From CAZSBB01 sp964605235 (GTDB lineage Bacteria > Planctomycetota > Phycisphaerae > Phycisphaerales > Phycisphaeraceae): a stretch of 64,000 bases of DNA. The stretch is taken from assembly GCA_964605235.1 (NCBI GenBank), contig CAZSBB010000005.1, positions 62,001-126,000 on the forward strand, written 5' to 3'. Both the position numbers and the translations under genes were made by a program. The notes below the pieces were generated by a model. The model saw only the letters and a program-made list of their open reading frames with translations. It did not search any database and had not been told where the DNA came from. This document shows, piece after piece, positions 1 to 7,747 of the stretch (positions are counted from its first letter, which is position 1; each line of letters starts with the position of its first letter).

Positions 1-299
1 AACTGGACAGTCACTGCGAAGTCTTCACCAGCTTTGGCGTAGTGGACCGCCCCGCCGAGTCGGTCGCCAATCATGCCGTGCAGCAGTGTCAGCGTTACCT
101 CAAGTCCACCGCTCCGGTGGGTGAACACCTGGCGGATCAGATTCTGCTGCCGCTGGCGCTGGCGGGAGCCGGCAGCTACCGCGCCATCTGTCTCTCGCGT
201 CATACGTCCACCCACATTGAAGTGGTGCGCAGCTTTCTGGAGTGCCCGGTGAACACCCGCATGCTGCCGGATAAGAGCGTGCAGATCACGGTGGGTTGA
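1..299 (+). CDS. rtcA: RNA 3'-terminal phosphate cyclase, C-terminal part (cut by window start)
   Basis: The gene is open from the left edge; the frame is set by position 3 and ends at TGA 297-299. The visible 98 residues contain the segment APVGEHLADQILLPLALAGAGSYR followed at once by a HTSTHIEVVRSFL-like stretch, which matches the conserved C-terminal part of RtcA. Family knowledge: RtcA converts RNA 3'-phosphates to 2',3'-cyclic phosphates with ATP in the cytoplasm, as part of RNA repair. The nucleotidylated histidine in this family lies in the C-terminal half; HLADQ here is the likely site. The gene is not connected by strand or spacing to the sugar genes that follow and looks like housekeeping sequence bordering the accessory region. 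Confidence 0.85.
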   Translation, partial: LDSHCEVFTSFGVVDRPAESVANHAVQQCQRYLKSTAPVGEHLADQILLPLALAGAGSYRAICLSRHTSTHIEVVRSFLECPVNTRMLPDKSVQITVG

Positions 300-403
300 C
301 TGCCTGATCACGTGGTCACAGATTGCCTGCTGCGCGACAGTCTGGGCGTCAGTCAAAGGTGGTGTCTGAAGCAGGAGCGGACATTTTCCCGTTCAGTGGG
401 ACG

Positions 404-1690
404 CTAGCGCTGCAGCGCCGCGATGAAGCGTTGCTCGATGCCCGGCTGGTAGGAGCCGCTGCAGACCAGGTCGATCCAGCCGTCGGCTTCGTAGCCGCCG
501 CGCTGCAGTTCGTGCGTGTCCGGCACGTAGGTGGCGCAGCCGTTGGTGTAGCCCAGCACCAGCACAGTGGCGGGCTGCAGGGCGTGGCGGAGCGCCCGCG
601 CCAGGCCCACCAGCAGTTCGCAGTTGCTGGTGACGAAGACCACCTGCTCATTGAGCCAGAGGGTTTGCACATCCAGGGCGATGTGGGTGGGAATGGCACC
701 GCCGGCGGCGAGCTGTTCGAGTGCGACCCGGGCATACTTGCGCAGCAATGGGGTTGGGGATTGCAGCAGCGGCCCGATGGCGTCGGGGGTGGTGTACCGG
801 GGTTCGCAGGGCAGCTCGACGCGTTGCGTTGAGCCGTGGAAGCGCAGGTTCTGGAGTTCAACCAGCGCACTGTCAAGCGTGCGGCAGGTCTCATGGCAGA
901 GCTGCCGGCCGATGGTCGGCAGTTCATCATGCGGCATGATGCGCCAACGGGTTCCGTCGGCGACCTGGCGCGGGCGCATGTCGCCCCCGGCGCCCTGCAG
1001 GAAAATCGGGGTCACTGCTTCGCCCAGCTCCGCGCGCATCGCCTGACGCCAGGCGCCCACAAAGTCAGCGGTGATCCGCCGTTGGGCGCCGGTCGCCACG
1101 GGATGGCAGGACAAGCGCGTCAGCACGGCCGCCAGCGCGCCGGCCGCGTCGCGGAGCGCCAGCACATGCAGTTGGTCGTCCACTTCGCCGTGGGGATTGG
1201 GCGCCAGCTCGATCCGGCCGTTCACTTCCAGCCGGCGGTTCATCGGCACCGCGCTGCGGCCGACGCCATGCCAGAGTGATCCGGGCGCGAGGCGCTGGGC
1301 GGCTTCCTGTACGGTCGCCGTGATTCGCAGTTCCAGCCAGTTGGCATATTGCTCCATGAGCGCCAGATCGGCGGTGCTCCAGTTCCAGCAGATGGAGGGG
1401 TCGGGAATCGCCGGCCCGCCGTGGGTGTGCGAGGCATTGATCATGACCTGATCGACCGGACAGCCGGCGGCGCGCGCCACCTGCGCCAACCAGTGCTGGC
1501 GTCGATCCCGCGGAATCTCCACGAGGTCTGCCGCCAGGAGCGCCAGCCGCTGGGCGCCATCGTCCAGGATCACCACGGACAGGGACAGCGGGTCGTGCAC
1601 CGCGGTGAAGGGCTCGGTGCGGGCTGCGTAGCCACCCATCGGCATCGGGAACGGCGGCGTGATGTCAGCGACGGCGACGCCAAAGCGCAT
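404..1690 (-). CDS. Neutral/alkaline ceramidase-like hydrolase
   Basis: This 428-residue protein has hallmarks of the neutral/alkaline non-lysosomal ceramidase family: an N-terminal GVAVADITPP, an INASHTHGGP metal-ligand stretch, SCHPVATG, QGAGGDMRP, and a late YTNGCATYVPD block. The two histidine clusters probably bind zinc. Known members cleave the amide bond of ceramide, but many environmental relatives have unproven substrates and no signal peptide, as here. The start chosen is ATG at 1690; an in-frame extension to 1939 would translate the inverted repeat upstream and is not believed. It is the last gene of a minus-strand trio with the propeller-like and enolase-superfamily genes, although 264 bases with a repeat separate it from the former. 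The real substrate is open. Confidence 0.8.
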   Translation of the reverse strand: MRFGVAVADITPPFPMPMGGYAARTEPFTAVHDPLSLSVVILDDGAQRLALLAADLVEIPRDRRQHWLAQVARAAGCPVDQVMINASHTHGGPAIPDPSICWNWSTADLALMEQYANWLELRITATVQEAAQRLAPGSLWHGVGRSAVPMNRRLEVNGRIELAPNPHGEVDDQLHVLALRDAAGALAAVLTRLSCHPVATGAQRRITADFVGAWRQAMRAELGEAVTPIFLQGAGGDMRPRQVADGTRWRIMPHDELPTIGRQLCHETCRTLDSALVELQNLRFHGSTQRVELPCEPRYTTPDAIGPLLQSPTPLLRKYARVALEQLAAGGAIPTHIALDVQTLWLNEQVVFVTSNCELLVGLARALRHALQPATVLVLGYTNGCATYVPDTHELQRGGYEADGWIDLVCSGSYQPGIEQRFIAALQR

Positions 1691-1721
1691 GCGGGCGCTC
1701 CTTAGGAACCATCTCAAAACG

Positions 1722-1834
1722 CACCACCGAGGCACCGAGGGCACAGAGAGCAAGCCTGAGACGTCAAACCAAACCTCAGGATTTCCCCGCATTCTTGGGG
1801 AGCATTTCTCGGTGCTCTCGGTGGCTCGGTGGTT
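1722..1834. repeat. Imperfect inverted repeat with nested hairpins (MITE- or REP-like)
   Basis: The left arm 1722-1750 and right arm 1805-1834 are reverse complements at roughly 24 of 27 aligned positions, with the core ACCACCGAG-CACCGAG. Inside the 54-base spacer are two smaller hairpins: CCTGAG (1755-1760) with CTCAGG (1775-1780), and CCCC (1785-1788) with GGGG (1797-1800). The arms are themselves made of a short CACCGAGG/CACAGAGG beat. Similar CACAGAGG-type palindromes are scattered between genes in many environmental bacteria, so this is probably a dispersed non-coding repeat rather than a gene-specific regulator. The gene-free stretch 1691-1954 holds nothing else recognisable. Confidence 0.7.
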
Positions 1835-1954
1835 TCTGCTCTTTGGGGAATAGTTTCTTAGCGGGCGACGAAGCCTGATGGGGGGCCGGCGAGCAAGCGC
1901 GCACGGCGGGGGCAGGATCCGGAGCGCCCGGACGCTCAAGCGTTCGCGGCGGCA

Positions 1955-3334
1955 TCAGGCAAAACACCACATGGGCGGGTAGTCCTGGTCATAGTGCACG
2001 GCGGCGTAATACATCGCGGTGCCCTGAAAATCGCCGGCGGTCATGGGCCTGGGCGCGTAAACATGATCCCATTCCTTGACCGTCACGGCACAGGTGCGCA
2101 CGCGGTGGATCAGCGTCTGGGTGGAGCCGCCCACATGCGGCAGCAGTTTGATCATGTCCGCCAACGGGTCATGGTCATGGGGAATGGGATTGCCGTCGCT
2201 GCGGGGGCTGTAGATGGTGTGGCGATCCCGGGCGCGAAAGCCGTCGTCGGGATCGATGTCCCAGATGAAGATCGGATCGCGGTTGGAGCCATGGGGCGAG
2301 ACGGAGGAATCGCCGCAGCACAGGCGGGTGATGCCGTCGGGGCACTTGTAGTGGGTCAGCGGGGTGCTGAAGGCGCGGACATCCGTGGGCACGACAATAT
2401 CAGGCGTTTCGGTGAAGGGATCGTGCACCCGCGCCCAGGCAATGCCCGGGTCGCGCGTCTGTCGGCGGGCGGCAATGACCCAGTCGCCGCGGTGGGGTGA
2501 GATGCTGGCTTCGAACAGTCCCGGCCCGATCAGCGGCCCGGTCTGCACCCACTCGTACAAACCCCGCGCGGGATTGAACCGATAGCGCAGCGCCGCGATG
2601 TGAATCTGAGGGTCGTCCTGCGACTGCGGAGTTGCCCCGGGACTCGGCGTCACCTCGCGGTGCAGGCCGAAGTGGTTCATATCCACCCACTCGTCGCAGG
2701 CGGCGTTGAACGGCACCGCCGGGACAAACGAAGCGTTCATCGGCCGATTGCCATGGCAGCACATCTCGTCGCCGGCTTCGTAGCCGACCTGACGCAGCGG
2801 CTGCAGCGGCTGCAAGATTTCCAGGTCATCCTCCGCGTCATTGAGGCGGAACTGCAGCCATAGGACATCCTGGGTGCGGGCGCGCACTTCCGGGGGCTGG
2901 GTCTTCCACAGGATGTGGCCGCCCTCAGGCACGAAGACCCGCGCGACAATGCGGACCTTGACCGCGAAGACATTGGCGTGGGGCACTGGTCGCCCGTCGA
3001 GCAGCGCGCCCTTGGGGACCCCGAACGCCGTCGGATGGCCGAATTGTTTGACGCAGCGGTACTGCGGGCCCAGCGGGTACCAGTCGTCGATGGACTTCAC
3101 AAAGCAGCCTTCGCGGATCACCGGGCCATCCCAGGCGTCTTTCCTCAGTTCCCAGAGGCCTGAGTGATTGTCATCCGTGCCGCGGAAGCGCAGCGTGGAG
3201 TTGAGCACCAGAAAGCGATCCCGGGACAGTTGGATGCCGTTGCCATGGGCCGGCGCCACGCCATCGGCGCGACGTTCCCCGGCGATGGTGCTGTCGTCGA
3301 TGAACTTGCCCAGATGCTCGATGCGCTTGATCAC
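1955..3334 (-). CDS. Predicted beta-propeller (sialidase-like) protein, function unknown
   Basis: This 459-residue protein has no signal peptide. Its composition is typical of five- or six-bladed propellers: repeated short strands rich in W, D, G and H, such as LVLNSTLRFRGTDDNHSGLW near residue 45, repeated HD or DP turns, and a closing YYAAVHYDQDYPPMW. No clear Asp-box is visible, so a sialidase or glycoside phosphorylase role is not proven. Its ATG at 3334 overlaps the stop of the enolase-superfamily gene by four bases, so the two are very likely translated together. A similar pairing of sugar-acid metabolism with a propeller gene is seen at 28947-30954. I do not recognise the family with confidence. 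Confidence 0.55.
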   Translation of the reverse strand: MIKRIEHLGKFIDDSTIAGERRADGVAPAHGNGIQLSRDRFLVLNSTLRFRGTDDNHSGLWELRKDAWDGPVIREGCFVKSIDDWYPLGPQYRCVKQFGHPTAFGVPKGALLDGRPVPHANVFAVKVRIVARVFVPEGGHILWKTQPPEVRARTQDVLWLQFRLNDAEDDLEILQPLQPLRQVGYEAGDEMCCHGNRPMNASFVPAVPFNAACDEWVDMNHFGLHREVTPSPGATPQSQDDPQIHIAALRYRFNPARGLYEWVQTGPLIGPGLFEASISPHRGDWVIAARRQTRDPGIAWARVHDPFTETPDIVVPTDVRAFSTPLTHYKCPDGITRLCCGDSSVSPHGSNRDPIFIWDIDPDDGFRARDRHTIYSPRSDGNPIPHDHDPLADMIKLLPHVGGSTQTLIHRVRTCAVTVKEWDHVYAPRPMTAGDFQGTAMYYAAVHYDQDYPPMWCFA

Positions 3335-4485
3335 GTGCTGCCTTTCCCAATCACAATGCGTTCCGTGGTAAGTGAATCCAGAGCCTCGTCGTCCACCTCG
3401 AAGCCCAGTCCCGGCGCGTCCGCGATGTAGATTTTTCCGTCGCGGCAGGCATATTCCTGCCGCACGGCAAGTTGGCAGACATCCTCGCTGGTGTTGGACT
3501 GCTCACACAGATGCCGCCCGGGCAGCACGGCGCTGAGCGTCTGGTAGGCGGCGGTGCCGATGCCGCTGTAGTAGGTCGAGCCGATGAAGGTTTCGAGGCC
3601 GCCCAGCTCGGCGATGCGTGCCTTGTGGATCGCCGCCTGGAACCCCCCTGCCCAGTTGGCGTGGATGTTGATCAGCCGACCACAGCGGTGATTGACGATC
3701 TCCAGCACGTTCTGCGGGGTCCGGGCCGGCCCGTCGAGCATCAACGCCACCTCGGTGCGCTGCTGCATCCACGCCCAAGTCTGCCAGTCCGTGCGAATGG
3801 GGTCTTCGCAGATCTCCAGGCCCTCGGGCCGCAGCGCGTTGACGTAATCCACCACGCCCTGCGGGTCCAGCTTCAGCGCTTCATTGGGATCAATGACAAA
3901 CCGCATGCTGGGTTCAACGTCCCGGCGGATGCGCTGCATGGTCTCGCGGTCGGCTTCGAGATCGCAATTGGGTTTGAGCTTCAGCCAGCGGTAACCGCTC
4001 TGCTGGTAATACTGGCGCGCCAGCGCCGCCATGTCCGCCGGCGCCGCCGTGTGGACCACCGTCATCGCCTGCACCCAGGGCTGGCGCAGACCGCCGAGCA
4101 GCGCCCACACCGGCAAGCCCGCCATGCGGCCCACCAGATCATGCAGGGCGAAGTTGATCCCGTCGACCATGCTGTTGCAGTCGTAGCCGCGCAGCTCGGC
4201 GGGGATGAGTTGATCGAGCAGACGCGGGTCCTGGCCGATCAGCCGTTCGCAGTGCTGCGTGATGGTCCGCCATTCGTCGAGCTGGCTTTTGCCCAGATGA
4301 TCGCCGGGGTACAGGATGCTGGTGGGCACGAACTCGCCGAACCCGCGGGCGTTGCCGGCGCGGATTTCCACGACGATGACCGGGAAGTATTCCGGATCCC
4401 GGGCGCCGGTGGAGTAGTACCCGACGCGGCGCAGCTTCAGGCGGCATTGCCGCAGGATGATGCAGGAGATGAGGTCCGGACTCAC
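3331..4485 (-). CDS. Enolase-superfamily (mandelate racemase/muconate lactonizing type) enzyme
   Basis: This 384-residue cytoplasmic enzyme has an N-terminal capping domain and a C-terminal barrel. Visible are the KxK catalytic pair (K169, K171 in WLKLKPN), the magnesium ligand region D199 in VIDPNEAL, E227 in EDPI and D251 in LDGPARTP. The family abstracts a proton alpha to a carboxylate; relatives near sugar hydrolases are usually sugar-acid dehydratases or cycloisomerases. The position that often holds a lysine or histidine before GG reads NIHANWAGG, so H275 may be the second base. The start is GTG at 4485. It is the first gene of the minus-strand trio and is divergent from the XRE regulator at 4606, which suggests control by that regulator. 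The substrate cannot be read from the sequence. Confidence 0.88.
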   Translation of the reverse strand: MSPDLISCIILRQCRLKLRRVGYYSTGARDPEYFPVIVVEIRAGNARGFGEFVPTSILYPGDHLGKSQLDEWRTITQHCERLIGQDPRLLDQLIPAELRGYDCNSMVDGINFALHDLVGRMAGLPVWALLGGLRQPWVQAMTVVHTAAPADMAALARQYYQQSGYRWLKLKPNCDLEADRETMQRIRRDVEPSMRFVIDPNEALKLDPQGVVDYVNALRPEGLEICEDPIRTDWQTWAWMQQRTEVALMLDGPARTPQNVLEIVNHRCGRLINIHANWAGGFQAAIHKARIAELGGLETFIGSTYYSGIGTAAYQTLSAVLPGRHLCEQSNTSEDVCQLAVRQEYACRDGKIYIADAPGLGFEVDDEALDSLTTERIVIGKGST

Positions 4486-4570
4486 AGGGCGCTTCTCCGG
4501 GGCTGGGCAAGGGTGTGGCCGGCGGCGCGGCCAGCGCCGCGGCGGCGCGTGAATGCTATAGGAAATCTTG

Positions 4571-4606
4571 TTGACTTACAAATGACATAGTGATAATGTC
4601 CCGGTA
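4571..4606 (+). promoter_or_regulatory. Sigma70-type promoter and palindromic operator of the XRE-cupin gene
   Basis: TTGACT (4571-4576), a spacer of exactly 17 bases and TAATGT (4594-4599) form a good housekeeping promoter. The inverted repeat GACAT-N7-ATGTC (4584-4600) lies across the spacer and the -10 element, a natural place for autorepression. The start codon at 4606 falls where transcription is expected to begin, so the message looks leaderless. The 50 bases 4551-4600 have only 16 G or C. Confidence 0.65.
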
Positions 4607-5220
4607 TGCCCTCCACCCACACCCTCGCCAGCCGCATCGCATCGCTGCGCCGTTGGCAGCAGTTGACGCTCGAAGCCGTCTGCACCAAAGCCGGCATCAC
4701 GCGCAGCTATCTCTCCAAGATTGAGAACGGCCAGGCGATGCCCTCCATCGCCGCGCTGACCAACATTGCCCAGGCCCTGGGCGTATCGGTCGCGCAGTTG
4801 CTCGATCCCGGCAGCGAGCAGGGCGCCGCCCTGACCTCCTGGCGCGACGCCGAGGCGCAGCTGGCGTCCTCGGACAAGGGTTACCGTTTCCACGCCTACA
4901 TGACCCAGGTCGCCGGCAAACGGATGCAGCCGTACCTCTTCCGGGCGCGACGGGGCGAGATCACCCACCGGGAGGCGTTGGCGCATCCGGGCGAAGAGTT
5001 TGTGCACGTGCTGCAGGGTCGGCTGGAGTATCGCGTGGGCGGCAAGGTTTTTCTGCTGGACCAGGGCGACAGTCTGTACTTCGACTCTGAACACGATCAC
5101 GACGTGGAGCCGGTCACCCCGGAAGCGACCTGGCTGGCGGTGTTCGTGGCGCCGCCGGTCAAGCGGGTCTACCGCCGCGCGCGCCAACGTCAGGCCCTGA
5201 CGTCGCGGAAGCAGAAGTAG
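4606..5220 (+). CDS. XRE-family transcription regulator with C-terminal cupin sensor domain
   Basis: This 204-residue regulator has a helix-turn-helix at about residues 8-62 (LTLEAVCTKAGITRSYLSKIENGQ, PSIAALTNIAQALGV) and a cupin barrel at about 110-195 (HPGEEFVHVLQGRLEY, then LDQGDSLYFDSEHDHDVEP). Family knowledge: such HTH-cupin proteins bind a small ligand in the barrel and repress or activate neighbouring metabolic genes. The start at 4606 is nearly forced, because the HTH begins a few residues later; there is no Shine-Dalgarno sequence, which agrees with a leaderless transcript. It stands between the divergent enolase-superfamily operon and the downstream cupin, pseudopilin and lyase genes, and probably controls both. 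Confidence 0.92.
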   Translation: MPSTHTLASRIASLRRWQQLTLEAVCTKAGITRSYLSKIENGQAMPSIAALTNIAQALGVSVAQLLDPGSEQGAALTSWRDAEAQLASSDKGYRFHAYMTQVAGKRMQPYLFRARRGEITHREALAHPGEEFVHVLQGRLEYRVGGKVFLLDQGDSLYFDSEHDHDVEPVTPEATWLAVFVAPPVKRVYRRARQRQALTSRKQK

Positions 5221-5280
5221 TCGGCCGTCGTTGATTCACACCACTGTCCTTTATTCCCTCTGTGCTGGAGCTTGCCTTTG

Positions 5281-5646
5281 ATGCGCTACGATCCTCACCA
5301 ACCCGGACAACGCACGCCCTGGGGCCACATGACCTGGATGGTCAGCGGCGCAGCGGGCAACGCCACGGAACTGACCGTCGGCCGGGTGACGATTCATCCG
5401 GGCAAATGCAACCCGCGCCACTGTCATCCGACCTGCGAAGAAGTGCTGCATCTGCTCTCGGGCGAATTGGAACATTCGCTGGGCGACCGCGTCGTGCGCC
5501 TGTCGGCCGGGGACAGCATCGTGATTCCCGCGGGCGTGTTCCACAATGCCGTGAACGTCGGCGCCGCGGACGCGGACATGATCGTGACCTTCTCGAGCGC
5601 CCAGCGTGATTTCGTGCTGGAAGACGCCAATGCCGTGTATGCCTGA
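5281..5646 (+). CDS. Small single-domain cupin protein
   Basis: This 121-residue protein is one cupin barrel. Motif 1 reads CHPTCEEVLHLLSGELEH and motif 2 reads SAGDSIVIPAGVFHNAVN, so the usual His-His-Glu-His metal site appears complete (H43 or H45, E49, H84 by position). ATG 5281 is preferred over the in-frame TTG at 5272, because GGAG at 5266-5269 is correctly spaced only for 5281. It follows the XRE-cupin gene by 60 bases. A role in sugar isomerisation or binding (pectin-degradation KdgF-like) is plausible next to a predicted rhamnogalacturonan-lyase-like gene, but that is inference from context. Confidence 0.85.
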   Translation: MRYDPHQPGQRTPWGHMTWMVSGAAGNATELTVGRVTIHPGKCNPRHCHPTCEEVLHLLSGELEHSLGDRVVRLSAGDSIVIPAGVFHNAVNVGAADADMIVTFSSAQRDFVLEDANAVYA

Positions 5647-5721
5647 TTGAAGGGGTTCGAGCGCCCGGCGCGAACTTCCATTTACTCGCCGTCATCCATC
5701 CTACCGCCAGGAGCGACTGAC

Positions 5722-6597
5722 ATGACCCGGAACACACCTGCCCAAGCCCAAGCCTTCACCCTCATCGAACTGCTGGTGGTCATCAGCATCATTTCCCTGC
5801 TCATCGGCATCCTGCTGCCGGCGCTGGGCAAAGCCCGGGCGTCGGCGGTCACCATGCAGTGCAGCAGCCTGCAACGCCAGGTCATGCAGGCCTTCGCCAT
5901 GTACGCCAATGACAACAAAGGCGAATACCCGGCGATGGGCAACGCGGGCAATTCCAGCGGCGCGGCGGATGTCCCGGCGACCGACGGCATCTGGGCCTCC
6001 TGGGTCGGTCGACTCATGGCGGGACGCTATGTCCCCTTCCATGTGCAGGGCACCAACAAAAAGCCCTTGACCGCCAGCACCAGCAGCAATATCTACACCG
6101 GCCTGTTCGGCTGCCCCGCCATGGAGGTCGCCGTCGGCTTCGGGGGAGTCACGGGCGTGACCGGCTATCCTTCCGCTCCCTATGAAAACCTCGGCACCAC
6201 CTATGGCCTGAACTGGCAGATGTGGCGCACCACCTATCCCCGCGACATCCTGGGACAGTCCGCCACCCATCAGGTCTACGGCGTCAATCCCGATCGCATC
6301 ACCAAACCCTCCTCCACCATCGTCATCGGCGACCATGCCTTCAAAGGCTCCGGGCTCAACAACTTCCGCCTGCAACGCTCGGGCGCCAAAGTCTCCAGCA
6401 CCAATCCTGCCAACAACAACGAAACCGTTGACTTCCGCCATGGCTCGCCCACGGCGTACGGAAATGACACCGGAACCGTCCAGGTGGTCAACTACGGCGG
6501 CGCGGCGAACATCAGCTATTTCGATGGCCATGTCGCCGCCCGCGATGAATCCTTCATCAAAACCAATGGCAACGCCATGTGGACCAGCGGTCAGTAA
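5722..6597 (+). CDS. Pseudopilin-like protein with prepilin N-terminal methylation motif (1 of 6)
   Basis: This 291-residue protein has a short charged leader, the prepilin peptidase site AQA|FTLIELLVVISII, and a single hydrophobic helix ending LLPALGKAR. A large soluble domain follows, closing with ISYFDGHVAARDE, the DGH motif usual in this superphylum's pilin-like proteins. ATG 5722 has a CAGGAG ribosome site at 5708-5713; the longer frame from 5647 is not needed. Known relatives are processed by prepilin peptidase and sit in or on the cytoplasmic membrane, but most have unknown roles. It is in line with the XRE, cupin, M14 and lyase genes. Possible jobs are a minor pilin for surface attachment to polysaccharide or a secretion pseudopilin. 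Confidence 0.9.
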   Translation: MTRNTPAQAQAFTLIELLVVISIISLLIGILLPALGKARASAVTMQCSSLQRQVMQAFAMYANDNKGEYPAMGNAGNSSGAADVPATDGIWASWVGRLMAGRYVPFHVQGTNKKPLTASTSSNIYTGLFGCPAMEVAVGFGGVTGVTGYPSAPYENLGTTYGLNWQMWRTTYPRDILGQSATHQVYGVNPDRITKPSSTIVIGDHAFKGSGLNNFRLQRSGAKVSSTNPANNNETVDFRHGSPTAYGNDTGTVQVVNYGGAANISYFDGHVAARDESFIKTNGNAMWTSGQ

Positions 6598-6666
6598 CCC
6601 CGCAGTCGCTTGGATGAGGACGCCCGTTGAGCCTTCATCCCCAACTGCCCCAGGCTGAGAGATCAG

Positions 6667-7737
6667 GTGACCACTGTGCCCATTCGTTTGCGGCTCGCCA
6701 GCGCCCTGTCCCGCGACCTCCGGGTTCGTCGCACGGGGCCGGCGGCCTGGACGGTCAGTGACCCCCATGCACACGACCAGCGCGTGACCCGGCTGGTGCG
6801 CATCGACAACCCCGGCCCCGCCACCCGCATCACTGTGCGCCTGAGGTGCGCCAATCCCGCGTGGATCTCGCACCTGTACCTGGTGCAGGGCCAACGCATC
6901 ACCGCCATCACCGGTACGGCCGGCGTCGGCTGCGTGACCTTCAGCCTCGATGCACCGGCGGGCGTCAGCCACATCGGCCCGGAGGTCTGGTACAGCAACG
7001 AAGATGCCGACCGCTTTCTGCGCCGCATGCAACGCCGCTCGAACCGCTGCCGGGTCGATGACATCGGCCACACCGCTGCGGGACGCCCCATTCGCCGGCT
7101 GGTGATCGGCGACATGGCGGCGAAACACGTCGTCGTCGTCGCCGCCCGGGAGCACGCCGACGAACCCTCCGGCTCGTTCGCCGTCGAAGCCGTCGCCGAG
7201 CATCTGCTGACGCACCTGGATGACGACCCCTGCTGCCGCCGCTGCCGCTTCGATCTGCTGCCGATCGTCAATCCCGACGGCGTGGCGCGCGGCGAGGCCT
7301 ATCCCCAGCCGGGCCCCAGCACCGTCGCCAACCCCAATCGCTCTGATCCGCACTACTGCGGGATGACCTCCGACGATCCGACCGTCACCGCCTGGCGCGA
7401 GTATCTGTTCGCCCAGCGTCCGGCGGCGCTGGCCAACTATCACGCCTACTGGTCGCTGTCGTTCCCGCAGGTGATTTTCTACGACAAGCGCGACGGCCTG
7501 GCGCTGGTCGACCACCTGATCCACGACGACCTGACGACCGACTGCCGGTGGTACGTCATGCGCCAGGCGGCGGAGCAACGCACGATGCTGCGGCCGTGCG
7601 TGGAGCGGTTTGGCACCGTGGTGGCGCTGTTCGAGTTGCCCTGGCGCGGCCGCAGCGTGCCGGAGGTGCGTGCCCTGGGCGTGCGGATGTTCGAAGCAAC
7701 CCTGGCGGCACTGCGGCAACGCCTGGCGTTGCAGTGA
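6667..7737 (+). CDS. M14-like zinc carboxypeptidase family protein
   Basis: In this 356-residue protein, residues 1-115 form a beta-rich domain like the N-terminal part of M14 peptidases of the cytosolic type. The catalytic domain then shows the zinc motif H163-A-D-E166, the VNPDGVARGE turn (residues 201-210), the third ligand H259 in NYHAYW, and the general-base candidate E323 in LFELPWRGRS. No signal peptide is visible. The start is GTG at 6667, with GTG 6676 as an alternative. It lies between the pseudopilin and the lyase gene. Family members cut C-terminal residues from peptides or deacylate amino acids; in a polysaccharide operon, removal of an acyl or amino-acyl group from a sugar is equally possible. 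Confidence 0.8.
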   Translation: MTTVPIRLRLASALSRDLRVRRTGPAAWTVSDPHAHDQRVTRLVRIDNPGPATRITVRLRCANPAWISHLYLVQGQRITAITGTAGVGCVTFSLDAPAGVSHIGPEVWYSNEDADRFLRRMQRRSNRCRVDDIGHTAAGRPIRRLVIGDMAAKHVVVVAAREHADEPSGSFAVEAVAEHLLTHLDDDPCCRRCRFDLLPIVNPDGVARGEAYPQPGPSTVANPNRSDPHYCGMTSDDPTVTAWREYLFAQRPAALANYHAYWSLSFPQVIFYDKRDGLALVDHLIHDDLTTDCRWYVMRQAAEQRTMLRPCVERFGTVVALFELPWRGRSVPEVRALGVRMFEATLAALRQRLALQ

Positions 7738-7747
7738 AGGAATACCA

